A stretch of 64,000 nt of DNA from Flavimobilis soli. GTDB lineage: Bacteria; Actinomycetota; Actinomycetes; Actinomycetales; Cellulomonadaceae. Position 1 is the stretch's first letter; each line of letters starts with the position of its first letter. Below the pieces are notes generated by a model. The model was given only the letters and a program-made list of their open reading frames with translations, had not been told where the DNA came from and did no database searches. Positions 7,804-21,211 of the stretch are shown here, in pieces. The position numbers and the translations under genes were made by a program. The stretch spans positions 1,922,001 to 1,986,000 of the forward strand of contig NZ_PDJH01000001.1 in the NCBI RefSeq assembly GCF_002564025.1, read 5' to 3'.

Positions 7804-8886
7804 GTGAACGACCACGTGCGCCTGCGTCCCCAGATCGATGCCCTCCCGGCCTACGTCCCCGGGGCCCGCCCGAGCGGCTCGGCCTTCAAGCTGTCGTCGA
7901 ACGAGAACCCGTTCCCGACGCCGCCGTCGATCGTCGCCGCGATCATCGACGCCGCGCAGGAGACCAACCGGTACCCGGACATGTACGCGACGGAGCTGAC
8001 GGCGGCCATCGCGCAGCACGTCGGCGTCGACGCCGACCAGGTCGTCGTCGGCAACGGCTCGGTCGCCGTGCTCTCCCACATCCTTCAGGCGGTCGTGAAC
8101 CCGGGTGACGAGGTGATCTTCGGGTGGCGCTCGTTCGAGGCGTACCCGATCGCGGTCTCCGTTGCGGGCGGCGTCTCGGTCCCCGTCCCGCTCCTCGACG
8201 GTGCCGACGACGGCGGTGCCTCGGCCGGCCGGCTCGACCTGCCCGCGATGGCCGACGCGATCACCGAGCGCACGAAGGTCGTCCTCGTCTGCACGCCGAA
8301 CAACCCGACGGGCCCCGTCGTCCACGCCGACGAGCTCGACGCGTTCCTCGCCCGCGTCCCGAGCGACGTCCTCGTCGTGATCGACGAGGCGTACCTCGAG
8401 TTCGTCCGCGACCCGCAGGCGCCCGACGCGCTCGCGGTGTTCGCGCAGCGCCCTAACGTCGTCGTGCTGCGGACCTTCTCGAAGGCCTACGGCCTCGCCG
8501 GCCTGCGCGTCGGCTACGTCATCGCGCGCAAGCGCCTCGCGGACGGGATCCGCGCGGCGGCGACCCCGTTCGGGGTCTCGCACGTCGCGCAGCAGGCCGC
8601 GCTCGCCGCGCTGCGCGTCACGGATGAGCTCGAGGAGCGTGTCGAGGCGCTCGTCGCCGAGCGCACGCGGCTCGTCGACGGCCTGCGCGAGCAGGGCTGG
8701 GACGTGCCGCAGGCGGAGGCCAACTTCGTGTGGCTCCCGCTCGGCGACCGCACCGCGACGTGCGCCGCGGAGGCCGCCGCCGCGGGCGTCGTCGTGCGCC
8801 CGTTCGCGGGCGAGGGCATCCGTGTCAGCGTCGGCGAGGCCGAGGCGACCGACCTGTTCCTCAAGGTCGCCGCGACCTGGCGCTGA
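7804..8886 (+). CDS. HisC-like histidinol-phosphate/aromatic aminotransferase
   Basis: The 360-residue product is a fold-type I PLP aminotransferase of the HisC/Pat group. It contains SSNENPFPTPP near the N-terminus, the CTPNNPTGP segment, IDEAYLEF, and the Schiff-base lysine in FSKAYGLAGLRVGY (Lys at about 226). It should transaminate histidinol phosphate or phenylalanine/tyrosine precursors in the cytosol. It is not in a his operon here; isolated actinobacterial copies are often aromatic aminotransferases (Pat), so the substrate is uncertain. I chose the GTG at 7804, where the protein begins NDHVRLRPQ and a GATGCT hexamer sits seven bases upstream; an ATG at 7792 is the alternative. It is divergent from the YvlD-type gene with a 51-base gap. 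Confidence 0.88.
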   Translation: MNDHVRLRPQIDALPAYVPGARPSGSAFKLSSNENPFPTPPSIVAAIIDAAQETNRYPDMYATELTAAIAQHVGVDADQVVVGNGSVAVLSHILQAVVNPGDEVIFGWRSFEAYPIAVSVAGGVSVPVPLLDGADDGGASAGRLDLPAMADAITERTKVVLVCTPNNPTGPVVHADELDAFLARVPSDVLVVIDEAYLEFVRDPQAPDALAVFAQRPNVVVLRTFSKAYGLAGLRVGYVIARKRLADGIRAAATPFGVSHVAQQAALAALRVTDELEERVEALVAERTRLVDGLREQGWDVPQAEANFVWLPLGDRTATCAAEAAAAGVVVRPFAGEGIRVSVGEAEATDLFLKVAATWR

Positions 8887-8921
8887 CGCCGCGGGCGCGA
8901 ACTCGCAGGCCTCACGCAAGG

Positions 8922-8940
8922 CTTGTGGGGTTCCCACAAG
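8922..8940. terminator. Compact hairpin after aminotransferase gene
   Basis: CTTGTGGG (8922-8929) and CCCACAAG (8933-8940) are perfect inverted arms with a three-base loop, followed by AAAG. It lies 36 bases after the aminotransferase stop and probably terminates it; an operator role is the alternative. Confidence 0.5.
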
Positions 8941-8995
8941 AAAGACCGGGTGATTCCGGGTCTCTGCCCGCATGGTTTGGTGCAGACCCCCTGCT

Positions 8996-9023
8996 TACGC
9001 TGGCGTAGGTTACGCAACCGTAG
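8996..9023. promoter_or_regulatory. Overlapping TACGC palindromes, candidate operator
   Basis: TACGC (8996-9000), GCGTA (9003-9007) and TACGC (9011-9015) make two overlapping inverted repeats, and GGTT-ACGC-AACC (9009-9019) adds a third. They sit about 70-95 bases upstream of the E1 alpha start, where a repressor or activator of the dehydrogenase operon could bind. The regulator is not identifiable. Confidence 0.5.
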
Positions 9024-9089
9024 CCGCCTGCCGCGGCCCCCCGCGGCACGGCACCAGCGGCCTCGTGGCTGCAGAGCCCCGGGAGTGAC

Positions 9090-10232
9090 TTGAGCGACGA
9101 CGTGACCCGGTTGACGGACGACGACGACCTCGTACGCCTCGTGAACCACGAGGGCGAGCGGACGACCGACGCTCGCTGGGACGCGTACCGCGCCCGCGCT
9201 GCGCACCTGTCCCTCTCCGACGTCCGCGACATGTACCGCGACATGACCCTCGTCCGCGCCTTCGACGACGAGGCCACCTCGTTGCAGCGCCAGGGCGAGC
9301 TCGGCCTGTGGGCGCAGAGCCTCGGGCAGGAGGCCGCGCAGATCGGCTCCGGCCGCGCTCTCGCCCCGCAGGACTACGTCTTCCCGTCGTACCGCGAGCA
9401 CGGCGTCGCGCACACGCGCGGCGTCGACCTCGCGCAGATCCTGCACCTGTTCCGCGGCATCGACCACGGCGGCTGGGACGCGCAGGCGCACGGCTTCCAG
9501 AACTACACGCTCGTGATCGGCGCGCACACCCTGCACGCGACCGGCTACGCGATGGGCGTCCAGCGTGACGGCCTCGTCGGCACGGGCGACCCGACGCGGG
9601 ACATGGCCGTCGTCACCTACTTCGGCGACGGCGCCACGAGCCAGGGCGACGTCAACGAGTCGCTCGTCTTCGCGTCCGTGAACCAGGCCCCGCTCGTCAT
9701 GTTCTGCCAGAACAACCAGTGGGCCATCTCCGAGCCGAACGCCCGACAGTTCCGCGTGCCCGTCGGGCGCCGCGGCGAGGGCTTCGGGGTGCCCGGCGTC
9801 CGCGTCGACGGCAACGACGTCCTCGCGTGCTACGCCGTCATGCAGGAGGCGCTCGAGCGCGCCCGGTCGGGCGGTGGCCCCACGCTCGTCGAGGCGTTCA
9901 CGTACCGCATGGGCGCGCACACGACGTCGGACGACCCCACGCGCTACCGCACCCGCGAGGAGGAGCAGTTCTGGCGCGACCGCGACCCGATCGACCGCGT
10001 CGAGCGCCTGCTGCGCCGCGAGGGCGCGTGGGAGGACGCGTGGGCCGAGCAGGTCGCCGCCGAGGCAGCCGAGCTGGGCGCGCGCGTCCGCGAGCACGTG
10101 CGCGCGCTCGGCCGCCCGGTGTCGTCCTCGATGTTCGACGACGTCTACGCGACCGAGCACGCCCAGGTCACCCACGAGCGCCACCAGTTCGAGACGTACG
10201 AGGCCGGCTTCGCCGACGGAGGTGCACGATGA
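9090..10232 (+). CDS. 2-oxoacid dehydrogenase E1 alpha subunit
   Basis: The 380-residue product is the alpha chain of a heterotetrameric thiamine-diphosphate E1. It decarboxylates a 2-oxoacid (pyruvate or, more likely, branched-chain) and passes the acyl group to the E2 lipoyl domain. The ThDP/Mg motif runs from GDGATSQGDVNESL at about residue 179 to the NNQWA sequence. The FPSYREHGVAHTRG segment is typical of the family. The start appears to be the TTG at 9090, with GGGAG four bases upstream; the GTG at 9102 is a possible alternative. Its TGA overlaps the ATG of the beta subunit. Gene order E1a-E1b-E2 fits bkdABC or an alpha/beta-type pdh; no E3 gene is present. Confidence 0.93.
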   Translation: MSDDVTRLTDDDDLVRLVNHEGERTTDARWDAYRARAAHLSLSDVRDMYRDMTLVRAFDDEATSLQRQGELGLWAQSLGQEAAQIGSGRALAPQDYVFPSYREHGVAHTRGVDLAQILHLFRGIDHGGWDAQAHGFQNYTLVIGAHTLHATGYAMGVQRDGLVGTGDPTRDMAVVTYFGDGATSQGDVNESLVFASVNQAPLVMFCQNNQWAISEPNARQFRVPVGRRGEGFGVPGVRVDGNDVLACYAVMQEALERARSGGGPTLVEAFTYRMGAHTTSDDPTRYRTREEEQFWRDRDPIDRVERLLRREGAWEDAWAEQVAAEAAELGARVREHVRALGRPVSSSMFDDVYATEHAQVTHERHQFETYEAGFADGGAR

Positions 10233-11299
10233 CGAGCACGACGACCCGCCCCGGCACGACGCCCGCCGTCGCGCCCTACCCTTCGGGCCCGACGACGATG
10301 ACGCTCGGCAAGGCGATCAACACCGGCCTGCGCCAGGCGCTCGCCGAGGATCCGAAGGTCCTGCTCATGGGCGAGGACATCGGCCGTCTCGGCGGCGTCT
10401 TCCGCGTGACCGACGGCCTGCAGGCCGAGTTCGGCGCCGACCGCGTCGTCGACACGCCGCTCGCAGAGTCGGGCATCGTGGGCACCGCGATCGGCCTCGC
10501 GCTGCGCGGCTACCGCCCGGTCGTCGAGATCCAGTTCGACGGGTTCGTCTTCCCCGCGTTCAACCAGATCACGACGCAGCTCGCGAAGATGCGCTACCGC
10601 ACGAAGGGCCGCACCGAGCTGCCCGTCGTCATCCGCGTGCCCTACGGCGGCGGCATCGGCGCGATCGAGCACCACTCGGAGAGCCCCGAGGCGCTGTTCG
10701 CGCACACCGCCGGCCTGCGCGTCGTCTCGCCGTCGAACCCTGCGGACGCCTACCGGATGATGCGCGAGGCGATCGCGAGCCCCGACCCGGTGCTGTTCTT
10801 CGAGCCGAAGGGCGCCTACTGGGACAAGGCGTCGGTCGACGTCGTCCCGTTCGCCGTCGGGCCCGACGCCCAGCCGGCGTCGCTCGGCGCCGAGACGCTC
10901 AACCGCGCGGTCGTCGCACGTCCGGGCACGGAGGCGACCGTCGTCGCGTACGGCCCGTCCGTCCATGTCGCGCTCAAGGCCGCCGAGGCGGCCGCGGCGG
11001 AGGGCACGAGCCTCGAGGTGATCGACCTGCGCACCGTCTCGCCGATCGACTTCGCGACGGTCGTCGAGTCGGTGCGTCGCACGGGCCGCTGCATCGTCGT
11101 CCACGAGGCGCCGGTGTTCCACGGCACGGGCGCGGAGGTCGCGGCACGTGTGACGGAGGAGTGCTTCTACTCGCTCGAGGCCCCGGTCCTGCGGGTCGGC
11201 GGCTTCCACACCCCGTACCCCGTGTCGAAGATCGAGCACGACTACCTGCCGGGCCTCGACCGCGTCCTCGACGCCGTCGACCGCGCCCTGGCCTTCTGA
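10229..11299 (+). CDS. 2-oxoacid dehydrogenase E1 beta subunit
   Basis: The 356-residue product is the beta chain of the alpha2-beta2 E1 component. It contains MTLGKAINTGLRQAL, the ThDP-contacting LMGEDIGRLGG, DTPLAESGIVGTAIG, and EIQFDGFVFPAFNQ. The C-terminal transketolase-type domain includes VIDLRTVSPID and VHEAPVFHG. Its ATG overlaps the stop of E1 alpha (ATGA), so the subunits are probably translated in step. An earlier in-frame opening is a shadow within the alpha gene. It contributes half of each active site at the E1 interface and also docks on E2. Substrate specificity, branched-chain versus pyruvate, is not decided by visible motifs. Confidence 0.94.
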   Translation: MTSTTTRPGTTPAVAPYPSGPTTMTLGKAINTGLRQALAEDPKVLLMGEDIGRLGGVFRVTDGLQAEFGADRVVDTPLAESGIVGTAIGLALRGYRPVVEIQFDGFVFPAFNQITTQLAKMRYRTKGRTELPVVIRVPYGGGIGAIEHHSESPEALFAHTAGLRVVSPSNPADAYRMMREAIASPDPVLFFEPKGAYWDKASVDVVPFAVGPDAQPASLGAETLNRAVVARPGTEATVVAYGPSVHVALKAAEAAAAEGTSLEVIDLRTVSPIDFATVVESVRRTGRCIVVHEAPVFHGTGAEVAARVTEECFYSLEAPVLRVGGFHTPYPVSKIEHDYLPGLDRVLDAVDRALAF

Positions 11300-11309
11300 G
11301 GAGACGTCG

Positions 11310-12725
11310 ATGCCCACCTTCCAGCAGTTCCTCCTGCCCGACGCCGGTGAGGGCCTGACCGAGGCCGAGATCGTGCAGTGGCACGTCAAGGTCGGCGACG
11401 AGGTCACCGTCAACCAGACGATCGTCGAGATCGAGACGGCGAAGAGCCTCGTCGAGCTGCCGAGCCCGTACACGGGGGTCGTCGCGGAGATCCTTGCGCC
11501 CGAGGGCACGACGGTCGAGGTCGGTAAGCCGATCGTCGTCGTCGACACGGACCCGGGCGGCGCCCCTGCGGGCGACGCCCAGGTGCCCGTGGTCGACGCC
11601 GCGACCGCGCCGGCAGCGGACGCCGCCCCCGGCGGGGGAGCGGTGCTCGTGGGCTACGGGGTGAGCGAGCAGGGGTCGCGACGTCGTCCCCGCGCCTCGG
11701 CTGCGCCCGTCGCAGCCGCGCCGGCTGCGAGCTCCGCCGCGCCTCCGGCGCCGACCGCCGTCGTGCAGAACCCCGCGCCCGGCGCACCCGCGGCGCGTCC
11801 CGAGCCCGCGGCCCACGCGGGCCGCGTGCTCGCCAAGCCGCCGGTCCGCAAGCTCGCCCGCGACCTCGGCGTCGACCTCGGGAGCGTCGTGCCGACGGGC
11901 CCGGGCGAGATCGTCACCCGGGAGGACGTCCTCGAGTTCGCGAGCCGAGCCGAGGGCCGCTCCCTCGCGACGTACCCGGGCGACGACGAGCCGTGGGAGG
12001 CCGAGGGTGCCCTCGTCGCCGAGGGCCGCCAGACGCGCGTCCCCGTGAAGTCGGTGCGCAAGCGGACCGCCGAGGCGATGGTCGCGAGCGCCTTCACCGC
12101 GCCTCACGTGACCGTGTTCCACACGGTCGACGTGACGCGCACGATGAAGATGGTCGCTCGCCTGCGCGAGGAGCGGGAGTTCCGCGACATCCGTGTGACG
12201 CCGCTGCTCATCACGGCCAAGGCGTTGCTCATCGCGGTCAACCGCCACCCGGAGATCAACGCGAGCTGGGACGAGGCCGCTCAGGAGATCGTCTACAAGC
12301 ACTACGTGAACCTCGGCATCGCTGCGGCGACGCCGCGCGGCCTCATGGTGCCGAACATCAAGGACGCGCACCGCATGACGCTCAAGGAGCTCGCGCAGGG
12401 GCTGTCCGACCTCACGGCGACGGCTCGCGCCGGCAAGACGACGCCGACCGACATGTCCGACGGCACGATCACGATCACGAACGTGGGAGTGTTCGGCATC
12501 GACACCGGTACGCCGATCCTCAACCCGGGCGAGGCCGCGATCCTCGCGTTCGGCGCGATCCGTGAGCAGCCGTGGGTGCACAAGGGCAAGATCAAGAAGC
12601 GCTGGGTCACGCAGCTCGCCCTGAGCGTGGACCACCGCCTGGTCGACGGCGAGCTCGCGAGCCGGGTGCTCGCGGATGTCGCGACGATCCTGCACGAGCC
12701 CGCGCAGGCGCTCGTGTGGGCGTGA
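11310..12725 (+). CDS. 2-oxoacid dehydrogenase E2 acyltransferase
   Basis: The 471-residue product is the dihydrolipoyl acyltransferase core. The N-terminal lipoyl domain (about 1-80) has the lipoylated lysine in EIETAKSLVELPSP (Lys45). A Pro/Ala-rich linker follows, then the E1/E3-binding domain (about 172-210, LAKPPVRKLARDLGVDL). The catalytic domain (about 240-471) ends with DHRLVDG (His at about 442), the acyltransfer motif. It has one lipoyl domain, as in branched-chain E2. It lies 10 bases after E1 beta, with GAGGAGA at the junction serving as ribosome binding site. E3 must come from elsewhere in the genome. A strong hairpin at 12788-12827 ends the operon. Confidence 0.94.
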   Translation: MPTFQQFLLPDAGEGLTEAEIVQWHVKVGDEVTVNQTIVEIETAKSLVELPSPYTGVVAEILAPEGTTVEVGKPIVVVDTDPGGAPAGDAQVPVVDAATAPAADAAPGGGAVLVGYGVSEQGSRRRPRASAAPVAAAPAASSAAPPAPTAVVQNPAPGAPAARPEPAAHAGRVLAKPPVRKLARDLGVDLGSVVPTGPGEIVTREDVLEFASRAEGRSLATYPGDDEPWEAEGALVAEGRQTRVPVKSVRKRTAEAMVASAFTAPHVTVFHTVDVTRTMKMVARLREEREFRDIRVTPLLITAKALLIAVNRHPEINASWDEAAQEIVYKHYVNLGIAAATPRGLMVPNIKDAHRMTLKELAQGLSDLTATARAGKTTPTDMSDGTITITNVGVFGIDTGTPILNPGEAAILAFGAIREQPWVHKGKIKKRWVTQLALSVDHRLVDGELASRVLADVATILHEPAQALVWA

Positions 12726-12787
12726 GCCGCTGGGGCTGAGGGGCCCGAGGCGCAGCCCGCGCGAGGCGGGAGCGACCCGATACGCAA

Positions 12788-12827
12788 GAGAGCGCACCGA
12801 CCGTCGCGAGACGGTGGGTGCGCTCTC
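12788..12827. terminator. Strong terminator, dehydrogenase operon
   Basis: GAGAGCGCACC (12788-12798) pairs with GGTGCGCTCTC (12817-12827), and ACCGTC (12800-12805) with GACGGT (12810-12815). This makes a 17-bp stem with one G-G mismatch and a GCGA loop. It lies between convergent genes and could act both ways. Confidence 0.85.
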
Positions 12828-12891
12828 CTGCATCCGGGGGCGTCGGGGCTTCAGGGGCAAGGAGGCGACGCGGCTCCCCGGGAAGGACGGG

Positions 12892-13524
12892 TCAGGCCGC
12901 AACCTCGAGGGTGTACGTGTCGGCAGCCGGGTCGTACCGGAAGCCGAGGGCCTCGTAGTAGGTGCCCGCGTTGTCCTTGACGCCAGGGCGGGAGACGACG
13001 CGGCGGAAACCGCGCTCGGAGAGCAGGCCGGACCGGCGGAAGACGAACTCGCCGGGCGTGAAGTCGCGGTAGCGGGGCACGACGTAGTCGAGCTTGATGT
13101 TCGCGACGCCGTCGGACGGCTCGTCGAGGATCACGTAGCCGACGGTCTCGTCGCCGAGGAGGACGAGGTATGCCTCGCCGGAGGACGTCGCGTCGGCGAC
13201 GTCGAAGCCGGGGTTGAGCGCCGCGATGTCGTCGGCGTGCCGGGTGAGCTGACGCACGAGGTACGGCGCGTTCGTGGCCGTCGGCACGACGTCGTACGAG
13301 GCTTCGGAGTGGCGCTCGGCGAGCAGCTTGCGGAGCTGGACGATGTTGATGACGGCGAGCACGACGTTGAGCCCGACCATCGGCCACACGGAGAACGCGA
13401 AGTTGTAGCCGATGTGGATGAAGCATCCGATGAGGTTGAAGATGCGCAGTCGCAGGATGCGGGTCTGCATGAGGGACCAGACGAGGATCGCGGAGCCGAT
13501 CCATCCGATGATCTCTAGATACAT
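12892..13524 (-). CDS. YgjV-like membrane protein with GNAT-like C-terminus
   Basis: The 210-residue product begins MYLEIIGWIGSAILVWSLMQ. Residues 1-70 form three membrane segments of the Imp-YgjV family (GWIGSAILVWSLMQTR, FNLIGCFIHIGYN, PMVGLNVVLAVINI). The soluble remainder has strands and a pattern like a GNAT acetyltransferase (AYLVLLGDETVGYVILDE, FVFRRSGLLSERGFRRVVS, YYEALGFRYD), although the acetyl-CoA Q/RxxGxG/A loop is not clear. Activity is therefore uncertain. The start is the ATG at 13524; the longer frame is a shadow. It converges on the E2 gene and is divergent from the GH13 gene. Confidence 0.8.
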   Translation of the reverse strand: MYLEIIGWIGSAILVWSLMQTRILRLRIFNLIGCFIHIGYNFAFSVWPMVGLNVVLAVINIVQLRKLLAERHSEASYDVVPTATNAPYLVRQLTRHADDIAALNPGFDVADATSSGEAYLVLLGDETVGYVILDEPSDGVANIKLDYVVPRYRDFTPGEFVFRRSGLLSERGFRRVVSRPGVKDNAGTYYEALGFRYDPAADTYTLEVAA

Positions 13525-13608
13525 GGCGGGGTTCCCCAGGGTCACGGCACGAAGCCGGGGCCAGCGCCTGTGCTGGCGGGGACCATGGTAGCGAGGCCGG
13601 GGCCGCCT

Positions 13609-13637
13609 TGGAGTCGAATCGTTCCGATGCCACAATG
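13609..13637 (+). promoter_or_regulatory. Candidate promoter of GH13 gene
   Basis: TTGGAG and CACAAT hexamers with a 17-base spacer lie about 50-75 bases upstream of the GH13 start. No CelR-like or other clear operator was seen beside them. Confidence 0.4.
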
Positions 13638-13685
13638 GGCCGGGCGGCGCGAGCCGCCTGAACCGCACCTGAAGGAGCCCACCGC

Positions 13686-15452
13686 ATGACCGCCGCCGAC
13701 GAGTCCGTCCTCATCACGACCGAGCGGGCGGGCCTGCCCGCCGAGCGCGGGTGGTGGCGCAAGGCGGTCGTCTACCAGATCTACCCCCGCTCGTTCGCCG
13801 ACTCCAACGGTGACGGCATGGGCGACATCCGCGGCATCATCGAGCACCTCGACCACATCGAGAAGCTCGGCGTCGACGTCGTGTGGCTCTCGCCGGTGTA
13901 CCGCTCCCCGCAGGACGACAACGGCTACGACATCAGCGACTACCAGGACATCGACCCGATGTTCGGCACGCTCGCGGACATCGACGAGCTCATCGCGGGG
14001 CTGCACGCGCGCGGCATCCGCCTCGTGATGGACCTCGTCGTCAACCACACGAGCGACGAGCACCCGTGGTTCGAGGCGTCCCGCTCGAGCAAGGACGACC
14101 CGAAGCGCGACTGGTACGTGTGGCGCCCGGCGCGCCCCGGCACGGTCCCGGGGGAGCCCGGCGCGGAGCCGAACAACTGGGGCTCCATCTTCTCGGGGCC
14201 GGCGTGGGAGTACGACGAGCGCACGGGCGAGTACTACCTGCACCTGTTCACGCGGAAGCAGCCGGACCTCAACTGGGAGAACCCCGAGGTGCGCCGCGCG
14301 GTCCACGACATGATGCGCTGGTGGGTCGCTCGTGGCGTCGACGGGTTCCGCATGGACGTCATCAACTTCATCTCCAAGGTCGACGGCCTGCCCGACGGCG
14401 AGGTGCACGAGGGTGCGCTGTACGGCAACGGCTTCCCGTTCTTCGCGGGCGGCCCGCGTCTCGACGAGTTCCTCGCGGAGATCAACCGTGAGGTGTTCGG
14501 CGACGACGAGGAGGCGGCTCGGTTCCTGACGGTCGGGGAGATGCCGGGCTCGACGGTCGAGCAGGCGCAGGTCTACACGGACCCGGCGCGCCGCGAGGTC
14601 GACATGATCTTCCAGTTCGAGCACATGGAGGTCGACGAGGGCCCGGGCGGCAAGTTCGACCCGCGCCCGATCCACCTGCCGGAGCTCAAGCGGTCGCTCG
14701 CGCGGTGGCAGGACGGTCTCGCGGAGAACGGCTGGAACAGCCTGTACTGGTCGAATCACGACCGTCCGCGCGCGGTGTCACGCTTCGGCGACGACTCCGA
14801 CGAGCACCGCGAGGTCTCGGCGAAGGCGCTCGGCACGGTGCTGCACCTGATGCGCGGGACGCCGTACGTCTACCAGGGCGAGGAGCTCGGGATGACGAAC
14901 ACGGTGCTCGAGCGCATCGAGGACTTCCGTGACGTCGAGTCGCTCAACTACTACCGGGAGGCGACGGAGGTCCGCGGCCTGGCCCCGGCCGACGTGCTGC
15001 CGGCACTCGCGTACGCGGGCCGCGACAACTCGCGCACGCCGGTGCAGTGGGACGACTCGCCGAACGCGGGCTTCACGACCGCGGAGCCGTGGATCGCGGT
15101 GACCCCGAACTACCGGACGGTCAACGCGGCGGCTCAGGTCGACGACCCGACGTCGGTGTTCTCGCACTACCGCGAGCTCGTGCGGCTGCGCCACGAGCTG
15201 CCGATCGTCGCGGACGGCACGCTCACGATGCACCTCCTGGACGACGAGCAGGTGTTCGCGTACTCCCGTGATCTCGGGGACGAGGGCCTGCTGGTGCTCG
15301 CGAACCTGTCGGGCCGCCCGGCCCGCGTGGACGCGACCGCGCTCGGTTGGACGGAGGGGGAGGTCCTCCTGACCAACCTGCCCGACGCCGTCCCGAGCCT
15401 GGGCGCCGACGTCACGCTGCGCCCGTGGGAGGCGGTGGTCTGGCGGCGGTGA
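13686..15452 (+). CDS. GH13 alpha-glucosidase
   Basis: The 588-residue product is a GH13 oligo-1,6-/alpha-glucosidase, cleaving terminal alpha-glucose from malto- or isomalto-oligosaccharides. The (beta/alpha)8 barrel starts WWRKAVVYQIYPRSFADSNGDG. Conserved regions: DLVVNHTSDEHPWF (about 116), GFRMDVINF with nucleophile Asp at about 223, general acid Glu at about 285 in GEMPGS, and SNHDRPRAVSRFGDD with the stabilising Asp at about 358. No signal peptide is present, so it is cytoplasmic and needs a transporter encoded elsewhere. The ATG at 13686 follows AAGGAG at 13672-13677. It is a single-gene unit closed by a 17-bp terminator. Confidence 0.93.
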   Translation: MTAADESVLITTERAGLPAERGWWRKAVVYQIYPRSFADSNGDGMGDIRGIIEHLDHIEKLGVDVVWLSPVYRSPQDDNGYDISDYQDIDPMFGTLADIDELIAGLHARGIRLVMDLVVNHTSDEHPWFEASRSSKDDPKRDWYVWRPARPGTVPGEPGAEPNNWGSIFSGPAWEYDERTGEYYLHLFTRKQPDLNWENPEVRRAVHDMMRWWVARGVDGFRMDVINFISKVDGLPDGEVHEGALYGNGFPFFAGGPRLDEFLAEINREVFGDDEEAARFLTVGEMPGSTVEQAQVYTDPARREVDMIFQFEHMEVDEGPGGKFDPRPIHLPELKRSLARWQDGLAENGWNSLYWSNHDRPRAVSRFGDDSDEHREVSAKALGTVLHLMRGTPYVYQGEELGMTNTVLERIEDFRDVESLNYYREATEVRGLAPADVLPALAYAGRDNSRTPVQWDDSPNAGFTTAEPWIAVTPNYRTVNAAAQVDDPTSVFSHYRELVRLRHELPIVADGTLTMHLLDDEQVFAYSRDLGDEGLLVLANLSGRPARVDATALGWTEGEVLLTNLPDAVPSLGADVTLRPWEAVVWRR

Positions 15453-15462
15453 CGCTGGATGA

Positions 15463-15499
15463 CAGGCGGGGTCGGGCGCGGTGCGCCCGACCCCGCCTG
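15463..15499. terminator. Terminator of GH13 gene
   Basis: Perfect 17-bp inverted arms (15463-15479 and 15483-15499) with a GGT loop lie 10 bases after the GH13 stop. The stem is almost all G-C. Confidence 0.9.
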
Positions 15500-15550
15500 C
15501 GTTCTCCGGTCAGAGACCTGGCACGGTGACGGGGGTCACCGTTCAGGGAT

Positions 15551-15580
15551 TTGACCAGCGTCGCGACGCCCCCGTAATGT
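15551..15580 (+). promoter_or_regulatory. rRNA operon promoter P1
   Basis: TTGACC (15551-15556) and TAATGT (15575-15580), spaced 18 bases, lie about 485 bases upstream of mature 16S. Confidence 0.65.
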
Positions 15581-15754
15581 CTTCCAGGTCAGCCCAGCAG
15601 GGAGGAACGGACACGGAGCTCACGCTCTGGAGGCCGGTCCCGCGGGAAGACTCCCCAGAACCAGCGATTCGCGGTGAGAGCCGCGTTGAGGTAGTGTTCT
15701 GGACCGGCCCACCAGCCGATCCCCTCCGAATCCCCGGTCCAACCGGGATGCGGG

Positions 15755-15784
15755 TTGGACACGGCGGGATGGATCGGGTAAGTT
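15755..15784 (+). promoter_or_regulatory. rRNA operon promoter P2
   Basis: TTGGAC (15755-15760) and TAAGTT (15779-15784), spaced 18 bases, lie closer to the 16S gene and upstream of the conserved leader processing element. Confidence 0.6.
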
Positions 15785-15838
15785 TGAACGGTTGCCTCCG
15801 AGCCGCCCGGAAGGGTTGGTGGGGATGCGCGTCTGTTC

Positions 15839-15863
15839 CTTGAGAACTCAACAGTGTGCTTGA
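15839..15863 (+). other. 16S precursor processing stem, left arm
   Basis: This leader segment, beginning CTTGAGAACTCAACAG, is complementary to 17796-17820 in the 16S-23S spacer with a few mismatches or G-U pairs. The two arms bracket 16S and should form the RNase III precursor stem. Confidence 0.75.
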
Positions 15864-16062
15864 TAGTCAATGCCAAATATCCCTGTCGGGTGGCTTGGTC
15901 TGGTCCTTCCTGGGCTGGGTCGGGTTGCTCGTAGAGGATTCCTTTGGATAATGGATTGAAAACGCAAGTTTTCGATCTTGATGCCAGTTTTATTCAGGCT
16001 GTCCTTCGGGGTGGTCTGCTTCGTATGGTTGTTAACCGGGTTCGCCTGGTTGGCGTCAAACA
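15864..16062 (+). other. rRNA leader, no gene
   Basis: This is transcribed 5' leader with lower GC than surrounding coding DNA. I see no coding frame, only the stretch between the processing arm and the 16S 5' end. Confidence 0.7.
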
Positions 16063-17590
<1,528 letters not shown>

Positions 17591-17795
17591 AGCCACAACC
17601 GATCGGATCTACCACTGGTTCACCTGCCTTGCGGGTGGCGGTGCCGGTCGGTCAAGTGCCACGCTCGGGCCGAACGCGCCTGGGGTGGGACGCTCATGGG
17701 TGGAACATTGACTTCGTGCGAGCTCGGGTGCTGGTGCACCGGTCAGTACGCCTCCTTGTGGGGTGGGAACGCCACGTGCCGGCGGCCTGGGGGAG

Positions 17796-17820
17796 TTCAA
17801 GCACACTGTTGGGTCCTGAG
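17796..17820 (+). other. 16S precursor processing stem, right arm
   Basis: It is complementary to the leader segment at 15839-15863 (core CAAGCACACTGTTG). Confidence 0.75.
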
Positions 17821-17961
17821 GGAACAGGCCACTCGGTGCCGGTGACGGCGTCGGGTGGACTGGTTTCCTTCACGGACTGCCCCTGGCGGGTGAACCGCCG
17901 GTGATCTTCGGGTTGCCGGTAGGCGCGGCGCTGGTAGGGGGTGGGGTCGTTGGTAGCTTGA

Positions 17962-17983
17962 GAACTGCACAGTGGACGCGAGC
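17962..17983 (+). other. 23S precursor processing stem, left arm
   Basis: The core ACTGCACAGTGGACGCG is nearly perfectly complementary to 21158-21180, downstream of 23S. The two arms bracket 23S as an RNase III substrate. Confidence 0.8.
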
Positions 17984-18031
17984 ATCTTTGTAACATCAAA
18001 GATTTATCTTTGGTATCTGCAATTTAGCTGT

Positions 18032-21147
<3,116 letters not shown>

Positions 21148-21157
21148 ACAAATTTGT

Positions 21158-21180
21158 GCTACGCGTCCACTGTGCGGTTC
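21158..21180 (+). other. 23S precursor processing stem, right arm
   Basis: The core CGCGTCCACTGTGCGGT pairs with 17962-17983. Confidence 0.8.
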
Positions 21181-21211
21181 CCGAGATACCAGCGACGGAT
21201 ATCTCCATAGA

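Noticed and set aside
9090..12725. Acetoin dehydrogenase operon
   Set aside because: Gene order could fit, but no acoX-type gene or E3 is present, and branched-chain or pyruvate dehydrogenase is more likely; left unresolved.
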